Assembly: GCA_963826795.1 (NCBI GenBank) | Contig: CAWGYT010000010.1 | Span: 806,001-870,000 of the forward strand | Source: CAWGYT01 sp963826795 | Lineage (GTDB): Bacteria > Planctomycetota > Planctomycetia > Pirellulales > Pirellulaceae | Direction: 5' to 3' | DNA length: 64,000 nucleotides | In this document: piece after piece, positions 47,407 to 57,565 of the stretch | Numbering within the stretch: the stretch's first letter is position 1 | How the letters are laid out: each line of letters opens with the position of its first letter | The notes under the pieces: generated by a model | What the model was told of the DNA's origin: nothing | The model's input: only the letters and a program-made list of their open reading frames with translations | Database searches by the model: none | Made by a program: the position numbers and the translations under genes

Positions 47407-48180
47407 GTGACCGTTGTTTTGACGACGACTCTGCTAACCTTGCTCGGGTTGATGTTCGCCATGTGGCTGGTCAGCCTTCCACTGCAGAATTCGAGCATCG
47501 TCGATCCCTTCTGGGGAAGTGGCTTTGTGATAGTGGCCTGGGTCACTTACTTGATTCGCCCCGGGGACGGGCCACGCTCGGCCCTGCTGGTCGCGATGGC
47601 GACGGTCTGGGGCCTGCGGCTGTCGTTGTTCCTACTTTGGCGCAATTGGGGGCATGGCGAGGATCCGCGGTATGCCGCGATGCGGCGACATCACGGAGCG
47701 GCTTTTTGGTGGCGGAGCTTCCTGACGGTGTTCGTGCTGCAGGGCGTCTTGCTCTGGTGGATTGCCTTTCCCCTGCAATTCGGGATTCGTCCGGACCCGC
47801 CACGCTTGACGGCCTGGGACCTGCCTGGACTCATTCTGTTCGGCATCGGTCTGTTTTTCGAATCCGTTGGCGACCTTCAATTGACTCGCTTCAAGGCCGA
47901 ACCTGCCAACCGTGGGCGAGTGCTGGACACAGGCCTCTGGCGCTACACGCGTCACCCGAACTATTTTGGCGATTTTTGTGTCTGGTGGGGAATCTATTGG
48001 ATTGCCGCTCGTGGCGGCGCTTGGGGAACTTTCGCCAGCCCCCTGTTGATGAGTTTTTTCTTGATCTATGTCTCCGGTGTGCGCCTTACGGAGCAGACGA
48101 TTCATTCTCGCCGGCCGGACTACGAGCAATACAAACGCCGTACGAATGCCTTCTTCCCAGGTCCGCCACGCGGGACATAG
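47407..48180 (+). CDS. DUF1295 membrane protein (steroid 5-alpha-reductase C-terminal-like)
   Basis: About 257 residues with six or seven membrane segments. SIVDPFWGSGFV is the family opening motif, and GLWRYTRHPNYFGDFCVWWGIYW is the conserved C-terminal block of the steroid-reductase/isoprenylcysteine methyltransferase-like clan. Bacterial substrates are mostly unknown. Start is GTG 47407; an in-frame ATG at 47272 would add an unconserved leader overlapping the repeat. Confidence 0.82.
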   Translation: MTVVLTTTLLTLLGLMFAMWLVSLPLQNSSIVDPFWGSGFVIVAWVTYLIRPGDGPRSALLVAMATVWGLRLSLFLLWRNWGHGEDPRYAAMRRHHGAAFWWRSFLTVFVLQGVLLWWIAFPLQFGIRPDPPRLTAWDLPGLILFGIGLFFESVGDLQLTRFKAEPANRGRVLDTGLWRYTRHPNYFGDFCVWWGIYWIAARGGAWGTFASPLLMSFFLIYVSGVRLTEQTIHSRRPDYEQYKRRTNAFFPGPPRGT

Positions 48181-48280
48181 AGGCCTCGGTCGATGCAATC
48201 AAAACGTGGCGCACGATCCGTGCGAAACGAAACGTGGTTTCGCGGTCGTCCGCGCTTCGCCTTCAACGGACAGGATTGAC

Positions 48281-49394
48281 GTGCAAGCTGAAACCGTTGA
48301 TTGTCTGATTGTGGGTGGTGGCATCATTGGCCTCTCGCTGGCGTGCGAGTTGCGGCAACATGGCCGGACCGTGATGGTGGTGGACCGCCGCACGACGGCT
48401 CACATCGCATCCTGGGCGGCCGCGGGTATCTTGCCCCCGCCGGTGGCCCGTGCGCTGCACGATCCCATGGAGCAACTGCGGGATCTCAGCCACCGTCTTT
48501 ATCGAGACTGGTGCGCTCGAGTTGGCCTCGGCAACCGGAATCGACCCGGAGTTTCGCTCGTGTGGCGGCGTCTATCTCGGTCGGACGGTCGGTGAGAAGC
48601 TGGCCCTGCAAGCGGCCGTCGCGCAATGGCGAGAGGACGGCGTGCGGATTGAGACCTGGAGCGTCGCGGAGCTGCAGCGTCATGAGCCGGCGTTGAGCGA
48701 ACTGAACGCGGCGACACAGGCCTATTTCCTGCCCGACGAAGTACAGGTTCGTCCCTCGAGAATTCTACGAGCACTGCAGACTCGCCTGGAACAGCTTGGC
48801 GGTACGTTGCGACGCGTCGACCACCTTGGATGGGACCTGAGTGACCGCGCCGCGCCGGCTCTGAAAACGGCCGACGGTTCCCTGCGGGCCAGGCACTATT
48901 GTCTGACCACGGGGCCATGGGCCACCGAGTTGCTTGCCCCCTGGGGCTTGCAACTGCCGGTCGAGCCCCGGCGTGGTCAAATCCTGATGTGGCAGTTGCC
49001 GTCTCCCGTGATACGACACGTGGTGAACGAGGGGCCTCGTTATTTGGTTTCCCGAAGCGATGGCCACTTGCTCGTGGGCTCGACCGTCGAGGAGGTTGGC
49101 TTCCAAGGCGATCCGACGCCGGAGGGCGTTGCCGAGTTAACGCGGTTCGCGCGGGAGCTTGTGCCAGCGTTGCGATCGGTGGAGCCATCGGCGTCATGGG
49201 CCGGGTTGCGGCCGTGGTCCTCGGACGGTTTGCCCTACTTGGGATCGGTCCCAGGAAATCCGCAAATCAGCCTTGCGACCGGGCATTTCCGCAGCGGGAT
49301 CCATTTAGCGCCCGCCACCGCGCGACTCATGCGTCAGCTGATTTGCGGCGAGCCGCTGGACCTGAGCTTGACGCCGTTTTCGCCGGCCCGGTGA
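48281..49394 (+). CDS. thiO: Glycine oxidase ThiO-like FAD enzyme, frameshifted near 48512
   Basis: The N-terminal half has the FAD motif CLIVGGGIIGLSLACELRQHG and SWAAAGILPP. The C-terminal half, in a different frame, has EPRRGQILMW, GHLLVGSTVEEVGF and GHFRSGIHLAPATA, the D-amino-acid-oxidase-type C-terminal. The frame changes at about 48512, where one extra T gives ...RDW|ALELASATG... when removed. Glycine oxidase makes dehydroglycine for the thiazole of thiamine in many bacteria. The start GTG 48281 follows a weak AGGA. No other thiamine genes are in the window. Confidence 0.8.
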
Positions 49395-49450
49395 GCGAAC
49401 GATTCAGCCCTGCTCACGCCGCGGCCGTACGCGGTCTTCGATCGGCGTCG

Positions 49451-50887
49451 TCACACGCAGATCTCGGTGGCCACTCGGCCATGCACATCGGTCAGGCGGA
49501 AGTCGCGACCGGAATAACGATATGTCAGCTGGGTGTGGTCGATGCCCATCAAATGCAGGATCGTCGCGTGCAGGTCGTGCACGTGCATTCGGCCCTCGAC
49601 CGCATGCATGCCAAATTCGTCCGTCGCGCCGTAGGTCAAACCACCCCGCACGCCTCCGCCGGCGAGCAGCATCGAAAAGCCCGTGTGATGGTGATCTCGT
49701 CCAGGTCGATTCTGGTCCTTGTCGTTGACTTGCGCGTAGGGTGTGCGTCCGAATTCGCCTCCCCAAATCACAAGGGTGTCGTCCAACAGACCCCGCTGCT
49801 TGAGGTCCAGGATGAGGGCCGCGGTCGCTCGATCGCTATCCGCGCAAAGCCGTTGATGTTGACGATCGTTATCCGAGTGAGTGTCCCAGGGCTGTTTGTT
49901 GTTCTTGTTGACGTAGTAGACCTGCACGAAGCGAACACCTCGCTCAACCAAACGCCGCGCCAACAGGCACGATCGACCGTAAGGCGACTCTCCGTATTGG
50001 TCACGCGTCGATTGCGTCTCTTGGCCGATTTCAAAGGCGTCGGTTGCTTCGGCTTGCATCGCGAAGGCGGTCTCCAGAGACCGGATATGGGCGTCCAGCC
50101 GACCATCCTGCTGCCGCGTCGACTGGTGATGTCGATTCAGTGACTGTAGCAGCTCCAATTGCGGCTGCTGCTGGTCGCGGCGCAATTGTGGGTGATGCAG
50201 ATTGGCGATCATTTGATCGACCGACGCCTGGTTCGTGTCGATCCGCATTCCCTGGAATTGTCCAGGCAGAAAGCCGCTGGACCAGAGTTGCGGGCCCACG
50301 ACGGGTCGGCCCGGGCAGAGGACAACGAAAGCGGGCAAGTTTTGATTCTCGCATCCCAAACCGTACGCCGCCCATGAACCCAGTGAGGGACGGACGGGCT
50401 GCTGATGCCCCGAGCTCATCATCAGCAATCCGGGTTCGTGATTCGGCACGTCGGTGTGCATTCCGCGCAGGACACACAGATCGTCGGCGCAGCGAGCCAA
50501 GCGAGGAAACAGCTGGCTCATCTCGATCCCGCTTTGGCCGTGTCGATAGAAGCGAAAAGGGGAAGGCAAAAAACCGGCTTTGGCCTGTTTGAATAACCTA
50601 CCTGTGGGAGGCTGACCCGCGTATTTCGCCAGGGCGGGCTTGGGGTCAAACGTATCCACGTGTGACGGAGCGCCGTTCATGAACAGGAAGATGACGCGTC
50701 GGGCACGCGGCAAGAAATGGGTCGGCGGCGCGAGCTCGCTCGCGCGGCTTGAACGGGGAGCGGCCGACTGCAGGGCGGCGGCGAGTCCCATCAGACCAAA
50801 TCCTCCCGCCGACCGCTGGAGAACTTCGCGGCGCGAAAGCGGTGCGCGATGAATCTCATTTGAGTCACTCACAATTGAATCCTTCAT
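49451..50887 (-). CDS. DUF1501 domain protein (second copy in the window)
   Basis: A 478-residue protein with a Tat-type signal (LSRREVLQRSAGG, near residues 18-30) and the family signatures GAPSHVDTFDPKP and WGGEFGRTP. Start ATG 50887 is 16 bases downstream of the stop of the PSD1 gene on the same strand; an in-frame earlier codon (50944) lies inside that gene and is not favoured. Differs substantially in sequence from the copy at 8099 and is in the reverse gene order (PSD1 first). Function unknown. Confidence 0.9.
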   Translation of the reverse strand: MKDSIVSDSNEIHRAPLSRREVLQRSAGGFGLMGLAAALQSAAPRSSRASELAPPTHFLPRARRVIFLFMNGAPSHVDTFDPKPALAKYAGQPPTGRLFKQAKAGFLPSPFRFYRHGQSGIEMSQLFPRLARCADDLCVLRGMHTDVPNHEPGLLMMSSGHQQPVRPSLGSWAAYGLGCENQNLPAFVVLCPGRPVVGPQLWSSGFLPGQFQGMRIDTNQASVDQMIANLHHPQLRRDQQQPQLELLQSLNRHHQSTRQQDGRLDAHIRSLETAFAMQAEATDAFEIGQETQSTRDQYGESPYGRSCLLARRLVERGVRFVQVYYVNKNNKQPWDTHSDNDRQHQRLCADSDRATAALILDLKQRGLLDDTLVIWGGEFGRTPYAQVNDKDQNRPGRDHHHTGFSMLLAGGGVRGGLTYGATDEFGMHAVEGRMHVHDLHATILHLMGIDHTQLTYRYSGRDFRLTDVHGRVATEICV

Positions 50888-50903
50888 GGCTGACAATGGC
50901 CCC

Positions 50904-53132
50904 TCAATCCAAAAACATGAACTCGTTGGAGGCGAACAGGGCATGCGACAATTGGGTCCATGCCGCGTGGGAGTCCGGCGCGGTGGACACGAACTGGCAC
51001 GCCAGATCGGCTTCCGCGGGCGATGGCGACCTGCCCAGCACGTTCTGATACAACTGACACACCGCGTCCGCGATCGAGGTCTCGTCGCCGACTTGCACTC
51101 GCTCGGCCATCGCCGAGGCTTGGCGAATTACGAACGGATGATTCAGGGCGAACAGCTTTTGAAGCGGAGTCGTGGTTTGGGTGCGGCGCGGCGCGTGAAC
51201 ATTGGCGTCGGGGAAGTCGAACACGGCCAGCATCGGATGTAGTTCAAACCGGCTTACCGAGCTGTACAGTGTGCGGCGCCGTGACTCGGGATCGCCGGGA
51301 TCGATCGAGGGTCCGCCGACGTCCGTGGCGAGCCGTCGATTCGCCCAGAGCATACTGTCGCGCCACGCCTCGATGCTCAGTCGCTTGCGGTCCATTCGGC
51401 TCAACAGTCGATTTTCCGGGTCAAGCTCGGCCTGAGCCGGAGAACACAGGGAGCTCTGGCAATAGGTCGCCGAGGTCACGATTTCGCGAACCAGCCACTT
51501 CACCGACCAATCATGTTCCATGAAGCGGACCGCCAGGTCATCCAGCACGCGAGGGTGACTCGGCCGGTCACCTAGCGTGCCAAAATTACTTGGCGTGGTG
51601 ACGAGCGGATGTCCGAGCAGTTCGCCCCACACACGATTGACAAAAACCCGGGCCGTTAAGGGATTGGCCGGGCTGGCAATCGCCTCGGCTAACTCACGGC
51701 GACCACTCCCCTGTTCAAACGTGATTCGTTCCTGCTCCGACAAGACGGTTAGAAAGCCGCGGTGGCTCGGTGGACCAGGCGAGTCAACCTTGCCGCGCAC
51801 GAACACCTGCAAGTCGGTCGGATCGCCCTCCCGCACGACATGCATCGCCTGTTCGGGATTCTTCGCCTGACCGTTCTTAAGTTCGATGCCCTCCTCGTCG
51901 AGCGGGCGATTGAACATCTCGGTGCTGGCAAACACGCTTGCCAGTGCATAGTAATCCTCGGTGGGGATCGGGTCGTACTTGTGGTCGTGGCACCGGGCGC
52001 AGGCGACGGTCAGCCCCAGGAATGTGCGGCAGACCGTATCAACTCGATCTTCCCACTCCTCGGCCTTGACCTCCAGGCGACCCCGATCGTAGTACTTCGG
52101 TCCCAAGCCGATGAAGCCGAGCGCCGCCAATTCTCGAGGATCGTTTCGGGAGTCGCAGTCCGCCGCAATCTGCCGCCGCACGAATTCGTCGTAAGACAGG
52201 TCCTCATTGAAGGCCCGGATCAGCCAATCCCGGAACAAATAGGCGTTGGGATAAAAGAGAGACTTGTCGTCACCCACAATGTGAGCTTGATCTTCCGCGT
52301 AGCGCGCGAGATCGAGCCAGAGCCGTGCCCAACGTTCGCCGAACTGAGGCGAGTCCATCAACCGATCCACGAGCTCTTCGTAGGCGAATTCGGCCGCGTC
52401 CAGCGACTCGCCGTCGGCCAGGATCGCGTTGAGGGGTAGGCCGATCAGATCGTAGCCGACTCGCCGCGACAAGACGCCTTGGCTGGCCGGGGGATTGGGA
52501 GTCAATCCCGCCTGTTCCATCTGCTCCAGGACGAAGTAGTCGTGCCTTCGCCGTGGCCAGCGGTGCTGGGTCACCTGCGGAAGTGTGGCGCTGCGGGGCG
52601 GGCGAAATGCCCAGAACTCGCGAGCTTGCTGCCAATCGCGGGATTCACGCTTCGCCGGCGCGACCGACGTCGTCGCGTCCACAGGGACTTCACGCGGGTC
52701 GGCGGCCCCCATTTCGATCCAGCGACGAAAATCGGCGATCACGTCAGCGGGCAGCTTTTGGTCGGGCGGCATCTGCCGATCGCCGTATTCCAAGGCGTCC
52801 AACAGCGGACTCTCGGAGGCCGCTCCGGGCACGACGGCAGGGCCGCTTTCGCCCCCCAGGCGAAGTCCCTCACGGGAGTCGACCCGCAAACCGCCTTCGA
52901 TCTGTTCAGCGCCTGCCGCATGGCAGGTAAAGCAGTGGTTGACGAGCGTCGGCCGAATCGTCCGCTCAAACAGATCCAGTGCCTCTTGATCCATCGCGGC
53001 CGACGGCTCGACGGCCTGTGCCGCCGCATCGCGGGGCGGGCAGACGGGCAAGCCGGCGATCCACAGGCTGATGAGCCCGGTTAGCAGACCGAGGGGCATC
53101 GGGTATCGAGCGGAGCGGAGCGTGCGGAGCAT
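50904..53132 (-). CDS. PSCyt1/PSCyt2/PSD1 protein (DUF1549-DUF1553, planctomycete cytochrome type)
   Basis: A 742-residue secreted protein with a hydrophobic signal segment (PMPLGLLTGLISLWIAGLPV). A first heme-type motif CFTCH lies at 67-71, and the PSCyt2-type CARCHDHKYDPI near residue 365. DUF1549 covers about 190-400 (LSRRVGYDLIGLPL) and DUF1553 from about 475 to the end (VFVNRVWGELLGHPLVTTPSNFG). Typical of the PSCyt1-PSCyt2-PSD1 architecture. It precedes the DUF1501 gene and is likely co-transcribed with it. Confidence 0.92.
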   Translation of the reverse strand: MLRTLRSARYPMPLGLLTGLISLWIAGLPVCPPRDAAAQAVEPSAAMDQEALDLFERTIRPTLVNHCFTCHAAGAEQIEGGLRVDSREGLRLGGESGPAVVPGAASESPLLDALEYGDRQMPPDQKLPADVIADFRRWIEMGAADPREVPVDATTSVAPAKRESRDWQQAREFWAFRPPRSATLPQVTQHRWPRRRHDYFVLEQMEQAGLTPNPPASQGVLSRRVGYDLIGLPLNAILADGESLDAAEFAYEELVDRLMDSPQFGERWARLWLDLARYAEDQAHIVGDDKSLFYPNAYLFRDWLIRAFNEDLSYDEFVRRQIAADCDSRNDPRELAALGFIGLGPKYYDRGRLEVKAEEWEDRVDTVCRTFLGLTVACARCHDHKYDPIPTEDYYALASVFASTEMFNRPLDEEGIELKNGQAKNPEQAMHVVREGDPTDLQVFVRGKVDSPGPPSHRGFLTVLSEQERITFEQGSGRRELAEAIASPANPLTARVFVNRVWGELLGHPLVTTPSNFGTLGDRPSHPRVLDDLAVRFMEHDWSVKWLVREIVTSATYCQSSLCSPAQAELDPENRLLSRMDRKRLSIEAWRDSMLWANRRLATDVGGPSIDPGDPESRRRTLYSSVSRFELHPMLAVFDFPDANVHAPRRTQTTTPLQKLFALNHPFVIRQASAMAERVQVGDETSIADAVCQLYQNVLGRSPSPAEADLACQFVSTAPDSHAAWTQLSHALFASNEFMFLD

Positions 53133-53485
53133 ACGCGCCTTGATCTCCGGGTACCAATTCGGTGGGAAGGCGAGGGGCGGGGCCTGGAGTATACGAAAGA
53201 AGTTGCTCGCAACGCAAATCGACCTCCCCTCAGCAAGGGGGACGAAAGAGCGAGACTAGCCGGGACGTACGGCCAGTGAAGAGCTGCGGCAACACGCCAC
53301 CGCTCGGCGTGGTTCGGAACCTGTCCCAATCGTGCCGAACACAATTGAACCTGTCCCGTTTTGTGGCACTCGGCTTATAATGAGTCGCGGTGCCAACGCC
53401 CGGCGCGATCCCTTGTCGTTGTGTTCGTTATTGTGTTCGTCGGCGTGTGGATTCCGCCAGACCTTCGATTTCGGGTGCCACCAAT
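53133..53485. other. Divergent intergenic region between PSD1 operon and LRAT gene
   Basis: About 350 bases without a gene. A TATAAT at 53376-53381 lies about 105 bases before the LRAT gene start, but no -35 at a normal distance is present. It also holds the repeat entered separately. Confidence 0.55.
53317..53357. repeat. Two direct copies of GAACCTGTCCC within a short partly palindromic segment
   Basis: GAACCTGTCCC occurs at 53317-53327 and 53347-53357. The second lies inside an imperfect inverted repeat with GTGCC at 53332 and GGCAC at 53365. Looks like a remnant of a repetitive extragenic element. Confidence 0.6.
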
Positions 53486-54028
53486 ATGGCCAAGGGCGAT
53501 CATCTGTTTTACTACCGCGCGGGCGCCGCCTATTCGCATCATGGAATCTGCTGTGGCGATGGAACGGTCGTGCACTACGAGTCGTCACTCTGGATGAAGC
53601 TGACCGGGGGCTTCACGACCGACCAGATGCCGCGTGTTCGCCGCGTCTCGTGGGACGAATTCGCGTTGGGAAACGAGGTGCAGATTCGGCCCTACGCAGC
53701 CCAGGATCCGCCCGGAGTGGTCCTGGAACGTGCGATGAGCCGGTTGGATGAGGCGGATTATTCGCTGTTCGAGAACAACTGTGAACACTTTGCCGTGTGG
53801 TGCAAAACCGGGTTTCCGTATTCCACGCAGGTGGAGGCCCACCGCGTGGCAAGCCAAGCGGTCGCTCGAACGACGCCCGTGGGGATGACGCTGTTTCGGG
53901 TCGCGAGGCGGGTCCCCTATCCCTACCGGAGTTGGGCGTACGCGGGCGCCCTGGCGGTCGCGGGTACCGTCTACGCCGGGACGTACCTCGTCCAACGCCG
54001 CCGCGACGCGGCGGCACGCTTGTCCTGA
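53486..54028 (+). CDS. LRAT-domain (NC-domain) protein with C-terminal membrane segment
   Basis: About 180 residues. YSHHGICCGDGTVVHY supplies the conserved His of the LRAT/NlpC-P60-like fold. ENNCEHFAVWCKTG carries the catalytic Cys (about residue 99) in the family motif NCEHFA. A hydrophobic stretch (YAGALAVAGTVYAGTYLV) ends the protein. LRAT-like enzymes are acyltransferases or phospholipases on lipid acyl groups; the acceptor here is unknown. Start ATG 53486 chosen; the longer frame adds unlike sequence. Confidence 0.88.
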   Translation: MAKGDHLFYYRAGAAYSHHGICCGDGTVVHYESSLWMKLTGGFTTDQMPRVRRVSWDEFALGNEVQIRPYAAQDPPGVVLERAMSRLDEADYSLFENNCEHFAVWCKTGFPYSTQVEAHRVASQAVARTTPVGMTLFRVARRVPYPYRSWAYAGALAVAGTVYAGTYLVQRRRDAAARLS

Positions 54029-54102
54029 TTGCCAGTGCAGGATTTAGCCGGAAAAGCGTCGCGACCCCTGGTTTGATTCGGGTGTCGTGGGGTGTCGCGG
54101 CG

Positions 54103-55797
54103 CTATTCGCCCTTCTTGACGATCTTGCCCCAGGTGTCCCGCAGCTGAACGGTCCGATTGAAGACCAACGCCTGAGGTCGGCTGTCCGGATCGACGCAAA
54201 AGTAACCCAACCGTTCGAATTGGAAGCGATCGCTCACTTCCGCCTCGGCCAGGGAGGGCTCGAGCTTGCAGTCGGTCAGGACTTCCAGCGAATTTGGGTT
54301 GAGGTTGGACAAGCAGTCCTGGCCCGGCTCACATTCGTCAGGGTTGGGTTTGCCAAACAGATGGTCATAGAGTCGCACCTCGGCCGAGATGGCATGCCGG
54401 GCCGAGACCCAATGGATCGTGCCTTTGACTTTACGATTGGCCTGCGGCATCCCGCTGCGGGTGGCCGGATCGTAGCTACAACGCAGCTCGACGATCTCAG
54501 CCGTTGCGGGATCCTTGACCACCTCGTCGCATCGAATGATGTACGCATAACGGAGTCGGACTTCGGCGCCGGGCGCGAGGCGAAAGTACTTCTTCGACGG
54601 ATTCTCCATGAAGTCGTCTCGTTCGATGTACAACTCGCGGCAGAAGGGCAGGGTGCGAGCACCCATCGCCTCGTCTTCCGGGTTGTTGATCGCCGCCAAC
54701 TGCTCGACTTGGTCTGCCGGATAATTGGTCAGCACGAGTTTGATGGGCCGAAGCACCGTCATGACCCGGGGAGCGACGCGGTTGAGATGCTCGCGGACGG
54801 AGTTTTCCAGGACGTGCATGTCGATCGTGCTGACGAACCGCGCGACTCCGATGGTGTCGCAAAAACTGCGGATCGACTCCGGCGTGTAGCCGCGGCGGCG
54901 GAGGCCCTGAATGGTGGGCATGCGGGGGTCGTCCCAGCCGTTGACATGTCCTTCGTTGACAAGTTGGAGCAGTCGTCGCTTGCTCATCACCGTGTATGTC
55001 AAATTCAACCGCGCGAACTCAATCTGTTTAGGATGGTAGATGCCGAGCTGGTCGAGGTACCAGTTGTAAAGCGGCCGGTGGTCCTCGAATTCGAGCGTGC
55101 AGATCGAGTGCGTGATACCCTCAATCGAGTCGGATTGTCCGTGCGTGTAATCGTACATCGGGTAGATGCACCAGCTGTCGCCCGTCCGGTGATGATGGGC
55201 ATGCAAGATGCGGTACATGACGGGATCCCGCATGTTCAGGTTGGGCGAGGCCATGTCGATCTTCGCGCGGAGGGTGCGCGCGCCATCGGGGAATTCTCCC
55301 TGCCGCATCCGCTGGAAAAGGTCGAGATTTTCCGCGACGGAGCGATTTCGAAAGGGGCTGTTGCGGCCCGGCTCCGTGAGTGTCCCTCGGTATTCACGCG
55401 TCTCGTCGGCCGTCAGGTCGCAGACGTAAGCCTTCCCGTCCTGGATCAACTGCACGGCCCAATCGAACAGTTGATCGAAGTAGGAAGACGCAAAGTACAG
55501 CCGGTCTTCCCAATCGAAGCCCAGCCAACGCACGTCTTCCATGATCGCGTTGACGTACTCGTCGCTCTCCTTGGTCGGATTCGTGTCATCGAACCGCAAG
55601 TTGCATTTGCCCTCGTACCGCGTCGCCAGGCCGAAGTTGAGACAGATGCTCTTGGCATGTCCGATATGCAAATAACCGTTGGGTTCGGGTGGGAACCGGG
55701 TGTGGACGCGCCCCTGATAGGTGCCCTGCGCGTTGTCTTGAACGATGATCTGTTCAATGAAATTCAAACGGTCCGCAGGTTCGGGGACGCTCGTCAT
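54103..55797 (-). CDS. glnS: Glutaminyl-tRNA synthetase
   Basis: A 564-residue class I aminoacyl-tRNA synthetase. HIGH motif at 44-47 (PNGYLHIGHAKS), the Rossmann segment LRFDDTNP, and KMSKS as VMSKRRL near 275. The C-terminal anticodon-binding part is present in full. Glutaminyl-tRNA made directly, without amidotransferase. It follows gltX on the same strand. Confidence 0.97.
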   Translation of the reverse strand: MTSVPEPADRLNFIEQIIVQDNAQGTYQGRVHTRFPPEPNGYLHIGHAKSICLNFGLATRYEGKCNLRFDDTNPTKESDEYVNAIMEDVRWLGFDWEDRLYFASSYFDQLFDWAVQLIQDGKAYVCDLTADETREYRGTLTEPGRNSPFRNRSVAENLDLFQRMRQGEFPDGARTLRAKIDMASPNLNMRDPVMYRILHAHHHRTGDSWCIYPMYDYTHGQSDSIEGITHSICTLEFEDHRPLYNWYLDQLGIYHPKQIEFARLNLTYTVMSKRRLLQLVNEGHVNGWDDPRMPTIQGLRRRGYTPESIRSFCDTIGVARFVSTIDMHVLENSVREHLNRVAPRVMTVLRPIKLVLTNYPADQVEQLAAINNPEDEAMGARTLPFCRELYIERDDFMENPSKKYFRLAPGAEVRLRYAYIIRCDEVVKDPATAEIVELRCSYDPATRSGMPQANRKVKGTIHWVSARHAISAEVRLYDHLFGKPNPDECEPGQDCLSNLNPNSLEVLTDCKLEPSLAEAEVSDRFQFERLGYFCVDPDSRPQALVFNRTVQLRDTWGKIVKKGE

Positions 55798-55834
55798 GGC
55801 GGGACAATCCTTGTTCGCTAGGGCCCTGTTTCAT

Positions 55835-55916
55835 CGGCCTTCTTCACTGGGCCCTTCACTGGGCCTTCTTCACTGGGCCTTCTTCACTGGGCCTTCTTCA
55901 CTGGGCCTTCTTCACT
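55835..55916. repeat. 14-bp tandem repeat array between gltX and glnS
   Basis: Six units of GGGCCTTCTTCACT: a first variant at 55835-55848, a 12-base shortened unit at 55849-55860, and four exact units from 55861 to 55916. It lies in the gap between the gltX stop and glnS start, on the transcribed strand as AGTGAAGAAGGCCC. Confidence 0.9.
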
Positions 55917-55992
55917 GGTCTGTTCGGTTCGCCGGAGCCAACCCGCGAGTTGCCCGTCGGGGTGTGGTTTGAATGCGATCCCACGGGACTCC

Positions 55993-57565
55993 TCACGTGG
56001 CGGTCGCCTGTGCCTCTTGGAGAGCCAAATCGATTCGTTGCAGACATGCCTCGCGTCCCAAAATCTCAAGGGTTTCGAACATGCCGAACCCAACGGCCTT
56101 GCCCGTCAGGGCGACGCGCAGCGCGTGGATGATTTGCCCGATTTTTACTTCTTTCTCGGCCACGTACTGCTTGAGCAAGTGCTCGAGCGCCTCCGCCTCG
56201 AAGGGGTCCTGCTCCGCGAGTCGCCGGCGAAAATCGTTCAATAAATCAATTGCCCCCGCGGCGTGGCGGATTCGTTTATCAAAGGCCTCGGCGTCGAATT
56301 GCAGCTCGTTGTCCGCCACAAAAAATTCGGGGTACTGCACGATATCGCCAGCGACCACAATCCGATCGCCAGCCGCTGTCAGGATTCGCGTCAACCGGTC
56401 GCTGATACTGCAGGGAGGCGGCGTGGACACCCAGCCGGCCTGTTGGAGGAAGGGAAGCACCATCGCAACTTTCGACTTCATGGGCGCCGCTTGCATGTAG
56501 TGAGATTCGAACGCGACAAGTTTTTGCGGATCGAAACTGGCGGGCGCTTTGTTGACCCGTTCGAGGCTGAAGTCGCCAATCATTTCCTCGACCGAAAAGA
56601 ACTCCGTCCGATCATCCAGGGACCAACCCAGCAGCAGGAGGTAATTGACCAGGGCATGCGGCAAGAACCCGATCTCGCGGTAGAAATCGACAATCACCGG
56701 ATTGAAGGTCTGGCCGTCAACCGCAAGTCCAATCTGGCTCGCAATCTGCTCGCCTCGACTGCACAGTGCGGCGAAGTCACGATTCTTGCGGTACTTATCC
56801 AGCTTGCGTTTGCTTAATTTGGTCCGATTCCCAGGTTCGGCGACGTAAGGGATGTGCGCGAACTCAGGCAAGGGATAACCCAATGCCCGTGCGATGAAGA
56901 CCTGACGCGGTGTGTTCGACAGGTGTTCCTCGGCGCGGATGACGTGCGTGATCCGAAAGTCGTGGTCATCGACGACGGTGGCGAGATGATAGAGGCAGCT
57001 GCCATCGGCCCGCTGGATCACGTGATCTTGTTCGTTGGCCCATTCGAACCGGACGGTCCCACGCACCAAGTCATGCAGCTCAAACGTGCCTTCCTGCGGC
57101 ATCTTCAACCGAACGACCGCGGACCGGCCCTCTGCCTCAAACTCGGAACGTTGACGATCGGTTTCGGCTGCCCATCGGCGACTGTAACGAAAAGGGCGTT
57201 TCGACGCTTCCGCCTCCTCGCGCTCGGCTTGCACCTCCTCAGGCCGGGCATAGTCATGGTAGGCCGAACCGGAGGCCAGCAAGCGACCCACCGCCTCCTG
57301 ATATCGTGTCACTCGCTGGGATTGATAGTACGGGGCACAGGGGCCCCCGACATCCGGACCCTCGTCCCAATCGATACCCAGCCAATGGAATCCCGCCAGG
57401 ATCGGCTCCAAGGCCTCCTGCAGGTTTCGCTGCTGATCCGTGTCGTCGATCCGCAAGATAAACTGACCGCCGTGGTGGCGCGAACAGCCAATTGAACAGC
57501 GCGGTGCGAACCCCCCCAATGTGAAGGTATCCGGTCGGGCTGGGGGCGAATCGAGTACGAACCAT
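55993..57565 (-). CDS. gltX: Glutamyl-tRNA synthetase, frameshifted near 57480
   Basis: The N-terminal part (MVRTRFAPSPTGYLHIGG, with HIGG as the HIGH motif at 15-18) is in one frame. The rest, from FILRIDDTD through the KLSKRK motif (KMSKS) and a normal C-terminus, is in another. The change is near 57475-57483, within TTCGCGCCACCAC; one extra base explains it. Because gltX is an essential gene, an error of sequence is more likely than loss of function. The long upstream reading frame of the second part is only a shadow of the membrane-protein gene. Joins glutamate to its tRNA. Confidence 0.88.

Noticed and set aside
53345..53381. TTGAAC with TATAAT as a full promoter for the LRAT gene
   Set aside because: The spacer is about 25 bases; only the -10 part is convincing.
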